Position numbers and translations under genes: made by a program
Notes under the pieces: model-generated
Told to the model about the DNA's origin: nothing
Seen by the model: the letters and a program-made list of their open reading frames with translations, nothing else
Database searches by the model: none
Assembly (NCBI GenBank): GCA_903895475.1
Contig: CAITUF010000168.1
Span: 1-15,234 of the forward strand
DNA length: 15,234 nucleotides
DNA from: an uncultured Opitutia bacterium
GTDB lineage: Bacteria; Verrucomicrobiota; Verrucomicrobiia; Opitutales; UBA953
Reading direction: 5' to 3'
In this document: positions 1 to 6,327 of the stretch, piece by piece
Position numbering within the stretch: position 1 is the stretch's first letter
Layout of the letters: every line of letters begins with the position of its first letter

Positions 1-174
1 CTTATTAGGTCGCGTGCGCAGGATGATGCCTTCCAGTAGCAACCAGCGCAACGTGGCCGGATAATCGATGACGCGGTCATCGTTCAGGAATTCACGCAGG
101 TAATTACGCACGTCGGGCACGGAGGTGCTTTTCGGCGAACCAAGATTCAGCAGCAGGATACCTTTACGGGACCT
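1..174 (-). CDS. hemH: Ferrochelatase N-terminus (partial, start codon unclear)
   Basis: Ferrochelatase inserts Fe(II) into protoporphyrin IX, the last step of protohaem synthesis. Only the N-terminal 55 or so codons are in the window, and the gene continues beyond base 1. Reading from 165 downward gives KGILLLNLGSP, then DVRNYLREFL, DDRVIDYP and GIILRTRP. This is the typical ferrochelatase N-terminal pattern, and the frame is unbroken to the edge. The expected start would read M-S-R-K-G-I, but the codon in the Met position (174-172) is AGG, not ATG. The first canonical in-frame start upstream is GTG at 258, which would add an implausible Pro/Leu-rich leader made of repeat sequence. Either the start codon is mutated, there is a sequencing error, or a non-canonical start is used. 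It shares its strand with hemF and hemE, separated from hemE by a repeat-rich spacer. Confidence 0.85.
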
Positions 175-215
175 GGGGGACGGAGGAAGAGAAATGCAGG
201 GGAAGTCAAATGATA

Positions 216-252
216 GGGGTAGCGGGGGGAGGGAAAGGGGGATGGGTAGGGG
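216..252 (+). repeat. G-rich tract upstream of hemH
   Basis: The plus strand carries six G runs of 3 to 6 bases (216-219, 224-229, 231-233, 237-241, 244-246, 249-252), so it could form a G-quadruplex. The minus strand, which is the hemH sense strand, is correspondingly C-rich. It resembles the tracts found just after three stop codons elsewhere in the window, and with the hairpins at 251-269 and 333-353 it looks like a partial fourth copy of that composite element. It abuts the 5' end of hemH. Confidence 0.6.
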
Positions 253-269
253 CAGCACCGCGTGCTGCC
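246..269 (+). repeat. REP-like hairpin with GTAG head
   Basis: GTAG at 246-249 is followed by a perfect 8-bp stem: GGCAGCAC (251-258), loop CGC, GTGCTGCC (262-269). The GTAG head followed by a small hairpin resembles known repetitive extragenic palindromes. No RAYT transposase gene is in the window. Confidence 0.55.
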
Positions 270-292
270 ATAGGGAGTGAGAGGCGGTCGGC

Positions 293-353
293 GGCTAGCG
301 GTTGTGAAGATGCAGCAAGCGGAATAAGGTAGGGGCGCGACTCCGTCGCGTCC
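293..353 (+). repeat. GGCTAG-GGTTGTGA block and GTAGGG hairpin
   Basis: A block reading GGCTAGCGGTTGTGA (293-307) recurs at 3491-3505 with one change. After it come GTAG (329-332) and a 9-bp stem with one G-T wobble: GGGCGCGAC (333-341), loop TCC, GTCGCGTCC (345-353). A smaller overlapping stem with a TTCG loop lies at 350-363. The same order of block then hairpin occurs at 3491-3556. Confidence 0.55.
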
Positions 354-410
354 GTTCGCGGACGGACTTGGGGCTGCCCGAAGTGGCTTATCTCCTGAGA
401 GGGCCATCGA

Positions 411-428
411 CGTTCGCGAACGCGAACG
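411..428. repeat. Inverted repeat CGTTCGCG / CGCGAACG
   Basis: A perfect 8-base inverted repeat with a two-base centre (411-418 and 421-428). It is followed by a loosely palindromic GTAGG...CCTAC segment (430-453). It belongs to the same repeat-filled spacer between hemE and hemH, and nothing here looks coding. Confidence 0.45.
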
Positions 429-475
429 GGTAGGCCACGCTCGCCCAACCTACGTCTTCAAAAGTGATGCAACTA

Positions 476-501
476 GGCGATCACGGCAGTGATCGCCCTA
501 C
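476..501 (-). repeat. REP-like hairpin (composite copy A, distal end)
   Basis: A perfect 9-bp stem GGCGATCAC (476-484), loop GGCA, GTGATCGCC (489-497), with CTAC at 498-501; on the minus strand this is a GTAG-headed hairpin. The left flank GCAACTAG (469-476) is shared with the hairpin at 3587-3611. It is the distal module of the composite repeat that begins at the hemE stop codon. Confidence 0.6.
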
Positions 502-563
502 CTTGTTTCATGGGTCTACGCATCTCCCCAACCGCCATCCGCCAACCGCCACACACATTTCAA

Positions 564-607
564 CTTGCACGTTTGCACAGGCCTAGGGCCGATTTGCACG
601 TTTGCAC
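564..607 (-). repeat. GTGCAAACGTGCAAA double module (copy A)
   Basis: Two near-identical 15-mers, CTTGCACGTTTGCAC (564-578) and TTTGCACGTTTGCAC (593-607), flank a centre holding GGCC-TAG-GGCC. Read on the minus strand it is the same module, in the same orientation relative to the upstream gene's stop, as at 3412-3455, and it is related to the degenerate copy at 3712-3740. Confidence 0.7.
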
Positions 608-619
608 GGCATCTATCTA

Positions 620-650
620 CCCCATCCCCTATCCCCTATCCCCAATCCCC
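620..650 (-). repeat. G-quadruplex-capable tract right after hemE stop
   Basis: On the minus strand the hemE stop codon is followed at once by five runs of four G (650-647, 643-640, 636-633, 629-626, 623-620) with loops of only 2-3 bases. This is a textbook quadruplex pattern lying in the hemE 3' untranslated region. Whether it folds in the RNA or ends transcription is inference. Confidence 0.7.
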
Positions 651-1676
651 TCACTCCTTCGTCACTTCATCCACGACCGCCTGGAAGGTTTCAATGCGCG
701 CGTCGGGGGTGATGCCGTGACCAAGGTTGAAGATGTGGCCCGGGTCACCGGCATTATCCTGCAGGATAGCGCGGACGGCCGCGGCGGCCGCGGCTGGCTC
801 ACCCGGCATGTACGTCGGGTCCAAGTTGCCCTGAAGGCAGATTGGACGGCCCGCGAGGGCCCGGACCTGCGAAAGCGGCATGGTCCAGTCAACGCCAAGG
901 CAAGGGACGCCAGTGCGGGCCAAGGCCTCAGCCTGCGGGGACTTACCCTTGGCGTAAAGGATGACGGGGGCGGCCTTTGGGAGTCGCTCCAAGACGGCGC
1001 GAATGTAGCGCAGCGAGAACTCCTCGTAATCGGAGCCGTCCAAGGCACCGGCCCAGCTGTCGAAGATCTGAATGGCGTCGGCGCCGGCGGCGAACTGACG
1101 CGTGAGGTATTCGGCGACCGCGGTGGCCAGCGTCTCGAGGAGACGGTGCATCATCCGGGGGTTCGACTTCACCAAGGCCTTGGTCTTCGGGAAGTCTTCC
1201 GAGCCGCCGCCTTCGACGAGGTAACAGGCCAGCGTCCAAGGCGAACCAGCAAACCCTAAGAGGGCCTTGTTCATGCCCAGTTCCTTGCGGAGGAGGCGCA
1301 GGGCTTCGTAGACGTAATTAAGACGTTCCGCCGCGCCGTTCACGTCGAGCGTGGCGAGGTCGGCTTCCGTCGAGAGCGAACGCTCCATGGCGATGCCGCC
1401 TTCGTCGCGGAAACGGTAACCAACGCCGAGGGCTTCGGGGATGACGAGGATGTCGCTGAAGAGGATCGCCGCATCGAGCTTCGCGAAACGACGGAGCGGC
1501 TGCAGCGTCACCTCGACCGCGAGGTCGGGCGTGCGCACCATGGTCAGAAAGTCGGACTTCGCCTTCAGCGCGCGGTACTCAGGCAGGTAACGGCCAGCCT
1601 GACGCATGATCCAGACCGGCGGGCGGCCATGGGGCTGGCGTTGGAGGGCGGCGAGGAAGCGATCGCGGGAGTTCAT
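651..1676 (-). CDS. hemE: Uroporphyrinogen decarboxylase
   Basis: A cytosolic enzyme that removes four carboxyl groups from uroporphyrinogen III to give coproporphyrinogen III. The product is 341 aa, normal for the family. Visible signatures are RQAGRYLPEYR (residues 25-35), FSDI with its catalytic Asp (73-76), GSPWTLACYLVEGG in the middle, and NLGHGITPD near the C-terminus. The start at 1676 (MNSRDRF) was chosen because it aligns with family N-termini. It also overlaps the hemF stop by one base (TGATG), with AAGGAG six bases upstream inside hemF, so translational coupling is likely. A longer reading to 1895 would run back inside hemF in another frame and is rejected. The gene after it on this strand is hemH. 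Protoporphyrinogen oxidase is not in the window. Confidence 0.97.
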   Translation of the reverse strand: MNSRDRFLAALQRQPHGRPPVWIMRQAGRYLPEYRALKAKSDFLTMVRTPDLAVEVTLQPLRRFAKLDAAILFSDILVIPEALGVGYRFRDEGGIAMERSLSTEADLATLDVNGAAERLNYVYEALRLLRKELGMNKALLGFAGSPWTLACYLVEGGGSEDFPKTKALVKSNPRMMHRLLETLATAVAEYLTRQFAAGADAIQIFDSWAGALDGSDYEEFSLRYIRAVLERLPKAAPVILYAKGKSPQAEALARTGVPCLGVDWTMPLSQVRALAGRPICLQGNLDPTYMPGEPAAAAAAVRAILQDNAGDPGHIFNLGHGITPDARIETFQAVVDEVTKE

Positions 1677-2566
1677 CAAGACTCCTTCACCCAATCCTGT
1701 GGTTTCAGATAATGCGAGATTAGTTCTGCCTCCGGGGTCCCGGGGACGGGCTGGTGGCAGTAACGCCACTGCACGCGGGGCGGCAGGGACATCAAAATCG
1801 ACTCGGTCCGGCCGCCAGACTGCAGGCCGAAGATGGTCCCACGGTCGAAGACGAGGTTGAATTCGACGTAGCGTCCGCGGCGGATCTCCTGCCACTCGAC
1901 CTCCCGGTCCCCGTAGGGGGTCTGGGCGCGACGGCGGAGGATTTCGGCGTAAGCGGGGCCGTAGGCATCGCCGACCTTCTGCATGAGGGCGAAGGCCTGT
2001 TCGAAGCCACCCTCGGTGAAGTCATCGTAGAAGATGCCGCCGATACCGCGCGACTCGCCGCGGTGCTTGAGCAGGAAGTACTCGTCGCACCAGGCCTTGA
2101 ACTTATCGTAGTTCGCGCCCGTGGCCGTCTTCGCGGCTTGGTGCCAGGAACGGGCGTCCTCTTCGAAGCCGTAATAAGGCGTCAGGTCGAAACCACCGCC
2201 CATCCACCAGACGGGATCGGGGCCGTCGGTGCAGAAGAAGCGCACGTTCATGTGCGACGTCGGGGCGTACGGGTTGAGCGGGTGATGGACGACCGACACG
2301 CCCATGGCGCGGAAGCCACGGCCCGCGAGTTCGGGGCGGCTATGCGTGGCAGACGGCGGGAGCTTGCTGCCGCGGACGTCCGAAAAAGCTACCCCGCCCT
2401 TTTCCATGACTGTGCCGCCGGAGATCACGCGCGTACGACCGCCACCGCCTTCAGCCCGGGTCCATTCGTCGGTGATGTACTTGGCCTTGCCGTCGACTTC
2501 CTCGATGAGACCGCAGAGGCGATCCTGCAGGCCGACCAGGTAGCTCCGGACGAGTTCGGGATTCAT
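1676..2566 (-). CDS. hemF: Oxygen-dependent coproporphyrinogen III oxidase
   Basis: HemF uses O2 to decarboxylate coproporphyrinogen III to protoporphyrinogen IX, following HemE. At 296 aa it is close to E. coli HemF (299 aa). It shows the family signatures AEGGGGRTRV (38-47), RPELAGRGFRAMGVS (77-91), PTSHMNVRFF (102-111), PVWWMGGGFDLTPYYGFEED (118-137), KAWCDEYF (157-164) and GRYVEFNLVFDRGT (231-244). Candidate metal-site histidines are near 95, 105, 142 and 168. The ATG at 2566 gives MNPELVRSYL, which lines up with family starts; an in-frame GTG at 2596 would add ten residues and is less likely. It is the first gene of the hemF-hemE overlap. An oxygen-requiring HemF points to aerobic haem synthesis. 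Confidence 0.95.
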   Translation of the reverse strand: MNPELVRSYLVGLQDRLCGLIEEVDGKAKYITDEWTRAEGGGGRTRVISGGTVMEKGGVAFSDVRGSKLPPSATHSRPELAGRGFRAMGVSVVHHPLNPYAPTSHMNVRFFCTDGPDPVWWMGGGFDLTPYYGFEEDARSWHQAAKTATGANYDKFKAWCDEYFLLKHRGESRGIGGIFYDDFTEGGFEQAFALMQKVGDAYGPAYAEILRRRAQTPYGDREVEWQEIRRGRYVEFNLVFDRGTIFGLQSGGRTESILMSLPPRVQWRYCHQPVPGTPEAELISHYLKPQDWVKES

Positions 2567-2713
2567 GATGAGAGCATTAGACAATTCGCCTACCACGGGT
2601 CAACGCCCCTCGCCCAGCGGGCCTGATTCACCACGGCTTCTAATCGACCTTATACCAAAAGGGCTTAGGTCCGTCCTTGAAGGAACCTCCGTAAAAGCAC
2701 AGGGTTTGGGCCG

Positions 2714-3385
2714 ATGCCCCCGGAAACCAAGATTCTGCTGATCGTCTGCCTCTTCGGGGGGCTGGCCTTGGCCGCACCGTGGATTGCCTGGAATCGGCTC
2801 AAGGCGCTCGAAGCTAAGTTCGGCCGCGTACTCCTCGTGCGCGGCATCAACGGTGAGCAAGCCGCCAAGATTATCCTCCTGCGCGGCGAGATCCCGCAGG
2901 TCGATGTCGACGAATCGCACATCCTCTTCGCGGATAACTATTCGCCGGGCGAACCCGCCATCAAACTCTCCAGTAAGATTTACCACGGCAAGCGCCTCTT
3001 CGACATCGCTCGCGCGGGGCGACTCGCTGGGCACGCGCTGCAACACCGCGACCGCAAACTCGGCAGTCTGGCTTCATGGGATGCCTTCATGGTCCTCTGG
3101 GGCAACGCCTGGCCGCTCTTGCTCGTCGCCTTGCTCGTGAGCCACGGCCGACCACTTATCACCATGGGCATCTTCACGCTCGTCGCCGGGACCGTCACCC
3201 TCGTGCACTTCCTCAAACACGCGCAGGTCCGCGACGCCGCCCGCCGGGCGCACCGAGCGCTCGCCGAAGCCAAGCTCCTCGACGGCCATCCCGAAGAAGA
3301 AATCGAAGCCGCCTTCCTCGTCACCCGCCTCGATCACCTCGCCCTCCCCTTCACGAAAACGTGGATGGGCGTGATGTTTAGGTAG
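2714..3385 (+). CDS. YugP-like Zn_peptidase_2 homologue with degenerate zinc site
   Basis: A 223-aa membrane protein. It has an N-terminal transmembrane segment (about 6-27), a soluble stretch, and two hydrophobic helices (about 126-143 and 148-168). Its layout matches the putative neutral zinc metallopeptidase family of B. subtilis YugP: RGINGEQAAKIIL (43-55), a YSPGEPAIKLSSKIY stretch (76-90), then GHALQH (106-111) followed by a membrane segment and DAARRA (174-179). In active members the segment before GHALQH reads HEV, completing HExxH. Here it reads RLA (103-105), so the first His and the catalytic Glu are absent. The Glu expected just before DAxRRA also appears to be Val (172). The frame is open throughout, so this is probably an intact but catalytically dead paralogue. 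It is divergent from hemF, with no clear ribosome binding site. Its stop codon begins composite repeat copy B. Confidence 0.75.
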   Translation: MPPETKILLIVCLFGGLALAAPWIAWNRLKALEAKFGRVLLVRGINGEQAAKIILLRGEIPQVDVDESHILFADNYSPGEPAIKLSSKIYHGKRLFDIARAGRLAGHALQHRDRKLGSLASWDAFMVLWGNAWPLLLVALLVSHGRPLITMGIFTLVAGTVTLVHFLKHAQVRDAARRAHRALAEAKLLDGHPEEEIEAAFLVTRLDHLALPFTKTWMGVMFR

Positions 3386-3556
3386 GGGTTGGGGGAAGAA
3401 CGTTAGCGACAGTGCAAAGGAGCAAATCGGCCGTTGGCCTGTGCAAACGTGCAAATAATAATAAGGGGACAGGTGGGCTGGAGTATGGTTGGCTAGGGGT
3501 TGTGACGCCGTGCGGCGGCGTGCTTTTCGAGGTAGGGTTGGCACTGCGTGCCAACC
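3385..3556 (+). repeat. Composite 3'-end repeat, copy B
   Basis: It starts on the TAG stop of the YugP-like gene. In order it contains a G-rich tract (3385-3395), the GTGCAAA double module (3412-3455), GGTTGGCTAGGGGTTGTGA (3487-3505), a stem ACGCC/GGCGT (3505-3509 with 3517-3521), then GTAG (3532-3535) and a perfect 9-bp hairpin GGTTGGCAC (3536-3544), loop TGC, GTGCCAACC (3548-3556). Total length is about 172 bp, against about 175 bp for the copy after hemE. Confidence 0.65.
3412..3455 (+). repeat. GTGCAAA double module (copy B)
   Basis: GTGCAAAGGAGCAAA (3412-3426), then TCGGCC-GTT-GGCC, then TGTGCAAACGTGCAAA (3440-3455). It matches the reverse complement of 564-607 with a few changes and keeps the GGCC-NNN-GGCC centre, whose three middle bases differ. 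Confidence 0.7.
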
Positions 3557-3586
3557 TGGCCGTCTCAGGCAGGGGCAAGGCAACTA

Positions 3587-3611
3587 GGTCAGCACGCAGT
3601 GCTGACCCTAC
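3587..3611 (-). repeat. REP-like hairpin (composite copy C, distal end)
   Basis: A perfect 9-bp stem GGTCAGCAC (3587-3595), loop GCA, GTGCTGACC (3599-3607), followed by CTAC (3608-3611). The left flank GCAACTAG (3580-3587) is the same as beside the 476-501 hairpin. It faces the hairpin at 3532-3556 as an inverted pair with a 30-base gap. The stem bases differ between the two but pairing is kept in both. Confidence 0.6.
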
Positions 3612-3711
3612 CCAGATAACAATCGAACCCAAGGGGGACCGGAGACCGGGAAGTTAACAGCGGCCGCAACACAACCCCTTGTCCACGCGATAGCCTCTAC
3701 ATGGCTTTACC

Positions 3712-3778
3712 TGTGCACGTTTGCACCGATGCACCTTTACACTGCCTCTTACTCCACCCATCCCCTACCCCCACAATT
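3712..3778 (-). repeat. Composite copy C: G-tract and degenerate GTGCAAA module
   Basis: Reading the minus strand away from the semialdehyde dehydrogenase stop: a G-rich tract (runs at 3772-3768, 3765-3762, 3759-3757), then a degenerate module reading GTGTAAAGGTGCA and GTGCAAACGTGCAC (3741-3713). A GGGGTTGTG stretch (3679-3671) and the hairpin at 3611-3587 follow. The module order is the same as in copies A and B. Apart from copies B and C, the 3386-3778 spacer shows no gene; 3613-3670 has no structure I can name. Confidence 0.6.
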
Positions 3779-5371
3779 TCACTTCACCGCATCACCACTC
3801 CGCACGCCATTCACCAAGCGGGATAGGCCCAAGGGGTTGGCGTTCTGGAGTTCGACCGGCAAAGCGGCGTCAGGATGGTTCTGGTAGCAGACGAGACGGG
3901 TGAAGCGATAGATCGCGTTCGAGCCGACCGAGGTACTGCGACCATCCGAGAGCGAGGGGTACGGGCCGCCGTGCACGATGGCATGCGAGACTTCCACGCC
4001 GGTCGGGAAACCGTTGACGACCACGCGACCCGCGAGGGCTTCGAGCTGCGCGCGGAGAGCGACTTGGGCGACGACTTCCTCATCGGTACCGTGCAAGGTG
4101 GCGGTGAGGTTGCCCTCGAGCGACTCGAGGACTTTGCTGAGCTGAGCGAGGTCGTCGCACCAGACGATGAGCGAGCTCGGACCAAAGAGCTCGGCCTGCA
4201 GCTTGCGATCCGAGAGGAAGGTCTTGGCACCAACAGCGAGCAGGGTCGGCAACGCACGGCCTGGCTTACCACTGCCCTTACCATGCGAGAAGGATTGAAT
4301 ACCACCACGAGTCTCGCGCGCAGCGAGCACAGTGACATACGCCTTCTGAATCGCCGGCGTGAGCATGACGCCTTCCGGGGCGTTGCGGAAATGCGCCGCG
4401 AGTTGACCGACGAAGGCTTCCGCGGCCGGGGTCTTCACCATCAAGAGCAAGCCCGGCTGCGTGCAGAACTGGCCGACGCCCAAGGTGCAGGAAGCCGCCA
4501 AGCCCGTGGCGATGGCTTCGCCACGCGCCGCAAGGGCGCCTTCGAGTAGAACCACCGGATTGAGGCTACTCATCTCCGCGTAGACCGGGATAGGGACTTC
4601 ACGCTCGGCGGCGATATCCATGAGGGCGCGACCGCCCGTGCGGGAACCGGTGAAACCGATGGCGCGCAAGGCGGGGTGCTTGGCCAAGAGCTGGCCGACG
4701 TCCTTACCGTCGCCCATGAGCATCGAGAAGGTGCCTTCCGGGAGACCCGCAGCACGCACGGCGTCGACGATGAGGCCGCCCATGATCTCGGCGGTACCCG
4801 GATGGGCGTGGTGTGCCATGACGACGACGGGATTACCCGCGGCGAGCGCGGAGGCCGTGTCGCCACCGGCGACGGAATAAGCGAAGGGGAAATTGCTGGC
4901 ACAGAAGACCGCGACTGGGCCGAGCGGACGGCACATCGAGCGATGGTCGGGCTTGGGCAAGGGCTTGCGGTCGGGGTTGGCGAGCTCAAGGCGCGCGTCG
5001 AGCCAATCGCCCTTCTCCACGAGGTCCGCAAAGAGTCGGAGCTGACCCATCGTGCGGCCGATCTCACCGAGGCAACGCGCCTCGGGCAACGAGGTCTCTT
5101 GCTGCGCACGTGCGGCGAGAGCCGGCGTCGCCGCTTCGATGCGGGTCGCAAGGTCGCGTAAGAACGCGGCTTTGGCTTTGCCGGACAACGCAGCGAGTAC
5201 GGGCGTCGCCTGCGCGGCGAGCTTCATCGCCGTGGCGACGTCAGCCGCCGTGGCCGAATGGAAGACCTCGGGGATGTCGTTCCACAGCGCGCTGTCGAAG
5301 GCTTTCCACGTGCGGCCGCCGACGCGACCACGCGAGAAACCCAGGTAGGAGAGGCCAGTAAGGGCGGACAT
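3779..5371 (-). CDS. Alpha-ketoglutarate semialdehyde dehydrogenase
   Basis: An aldehyde dehydrogenase of 530 aa, the size of the KGSADH type found in hydroxyproline operons. It oxidises 2-oxoglutarate semialdehyde (2,5-dioxopentanoate) to 2-oxoglutarate with NAD(P)+, the last step of this pathway. Visible features are CASNFPFAYSVAGGD with the oxyanion Asn (160), the cofactor loop GFTGS (239-243), the general base Glu in YAEMSSLNP (266), and the nucleophile Cys in GVGQFCTQPG (303). The start ATG lies one base after the stop of the upstream DapA-family gene, so the two are cotranscribed and likely coupled. Substrate assignment rests on the neighbours and the overall length; a generic NADP-dependent aldehyde dehydrogenase is the alternative. 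No frameshift is seen. A composite repeat follows the stop. Confidence 0.9.
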   Translation of the reverse strand: MSALTGLSYLGFSRGRVGGRTWKAFDSALWNDIPEVFHSATAADVATAMKLAAQATPVLAALSGKAKAAFLRDLATRIEAATPALAARAQQETSLPEARCLGEIGRTMGQLRLFADLVEKGDWLDARLELANPDRKPLPKPDHRSMCRPLGPVAVFCASNFPFAYSVAGGDTASALAAGNPVVVMAHHAHPGTAEIMGGLIVDAVRAAGLPEGTFSMLMGDGKDVGQLLAKHPALRAIGFTGSRTGGRALMDIAAEREVPIPVYAEMSSLNPVVLLEGALAARGEAIATGLAASCTLGVGQFCTQPGLLLMVKTPAAEAFVGQLAAHFRNAPEGVMLTPAIQKAYVTVLAARETRGGIQSFSHGKGSGKPGRALPTLLAVGAKTFLSDRKLQAELFGPSSLIVWCDDLAQLSKVLESLEGNLTATLHGTDEEVVAQVALRAQLEALAGRVVVNGFPTGVEVSHAIVHGGPYPSLSDGRSTSVGSNAIYRFTRLVCYQNHPDAALPVELQNANPLGLSRLVNGVRSGDAVK

Positions 5372-5372
5372 C

Positions 5373-6302
5373 TTAGCGGATCTTCGGGCGGTTCTTAAGG
5401 GCCTTCTTCAGGGTCGAAGCAGCCAAGGCGAGGTCAGCGCCAGCCAAGGCCAGACGCGGGCCGCGGACGGCGGGATTACCACCGCGGACTTCCGCTTGGA
5501 TCCACTTGATGTGCTGAACGAACTTAGGGACGGTATCCAGGCGCAGCAGCGGCAGGAACCAGGCGTAGAGTTCATCGGCGCGCTCTTGGTCGCCGAACAT
5601 GGCGGCTTCGTAGAGCTCGACAGATTCCTCGGGGAAGGCGTTGACGAGACCAGCGATCCAACCGCGGGCACCGGCGGCGACGCCTTCGACGATGCAGTCG
5701 TCCATGCCGACGAGGACGGTCAGGCGATTACCGAGGAGGTTCTTCAGTGCGGTGATGCGACGGGCGTCGCCTGAGGATTCCTTGATGGCCTCGAGGTTCT
5801 TGTGCGCAGCAGCGAGCTCAGCAACCTGCTCGGGGAGGAAGTCCGTCTTATAAGCCGGCGGGTTGTTGTAGAGCATGCACGGCAGGTCGGTCGCGCCGAT
5901 CACCGCGGAGACGTGGGCCTTCATCTCGCGCCAATCGGTGCTGTAGACGTAGGGCGGGAGGACCATCAGGCCGCCGCAACCGAGTTGCTTGGAGGCGATG
6001 GCCAGGGCGACGGCTTCGTCGGTCGAAAGTGAAGCGATGCCGGGGATGATGGGCAGGCCAGGGACCGCGGAGACGCAGGTCGCGATGAGGCGGACCTTCT
6101 CGTCAAAGGTCAGCGTGGCGCCTTCGCCGAGGGAACCGCAGGGCACGATGCCGATGCTACCGGACTCTGCCATCCAGCGGCAGTGACGCGTGATCTCCTT
6201 ATGGTCGAGTTCGCCGTCCTTACGGAAAGGGGTCGTGATCGCTGGGATCACGCCTTCCCACTGGGCGCGGACTTTAAGTTTAGCGGAGGATTTCTTCTTC
6301 AT
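5373..6302 (-). CDS. DapA-family 1-pyrroline-4-hydroxy-2-carboxylate deaminase
   Basis: A class I aldolase-fold protein of 309 aa in the dihydrodipicolinate synthase/N-acetylneuraminate lyase family. It shows TTPFRKDGELD (23-33), the GSLGE pocket (56-60), the catalytic Tyr in MLYNNPP (Tyr145) and the Schiff-base Lys in EAIKESSGD (Lys174). In hydroxyproline operons this family deaminates and dehydrates 1-pyrroline-4-hydroxy-2-carboxylate to 2-oxoglutarate semialdehyde. That role is inferred from its place between the D-amino acid oxidase and semialdehyde dehydrogenase genes. The start at 6302 (MKKKSSAKLK) is preferred over an in-frame extension to 6350, which would run into the preceding gene. 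The 25-base gap upstream lacks a Shine-Dalgarno site on this strand and instead reads CACCTCCT. Confidence 0.9.
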   Translation of the reverse strand: MKKKSSAKLKVRAQWEGVIPAITTPFRKDGELDHKEITRHCRWMAESGSIGIVPCGSLGEGATLTFDEKVRLIATCVSAVPGLPIIPGIASLSTDEAVALAIASKQLGCGGLMVLPPYVYSTDWREMKAHVSAVIGATDLPCMLYNNPPAYKTDFLPEQVAELAAAHKNLEAIKESSGDARRITALKNLLGNRLTVLVGMDDCIVEGVAAGARGWIAGLVNAFPEESVELYEAAMFGDQERADELYAWFLPLLRLDTVPKFVQHIKWIQAEVRGGNPAVRGPRLALAGADLALAASTLKKALKNRPKIR

Positions 6303-6327
6303 GGTATGGATAATAGGAGGTGAAAGT

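Noticed and set aside
564..607. Possible CRISPR mini-array (two near-identical 15-mers with a spacer)
   Set aside because: Repeats are too short, the spacer is a 14-base near-palindrome, copies occur at other gene ends, and no cas gene is present.
651..1895. Longer form of uroporphyrinogen decarboxylase with a 73-residue Pro/Arg-rich N-terminal extension
   Set aside because: The extension lies inside hemF in another frame, and the internal start at 1676 has both an SD site and the family N-terminus.
6315..6322. Perfect plus-strand Shine-Dalgarno AGGAGGTG
   Set aside because: No plausible plus-strand gene follows; the downstream GTG frame is antisense to the FAD oxidase gene.
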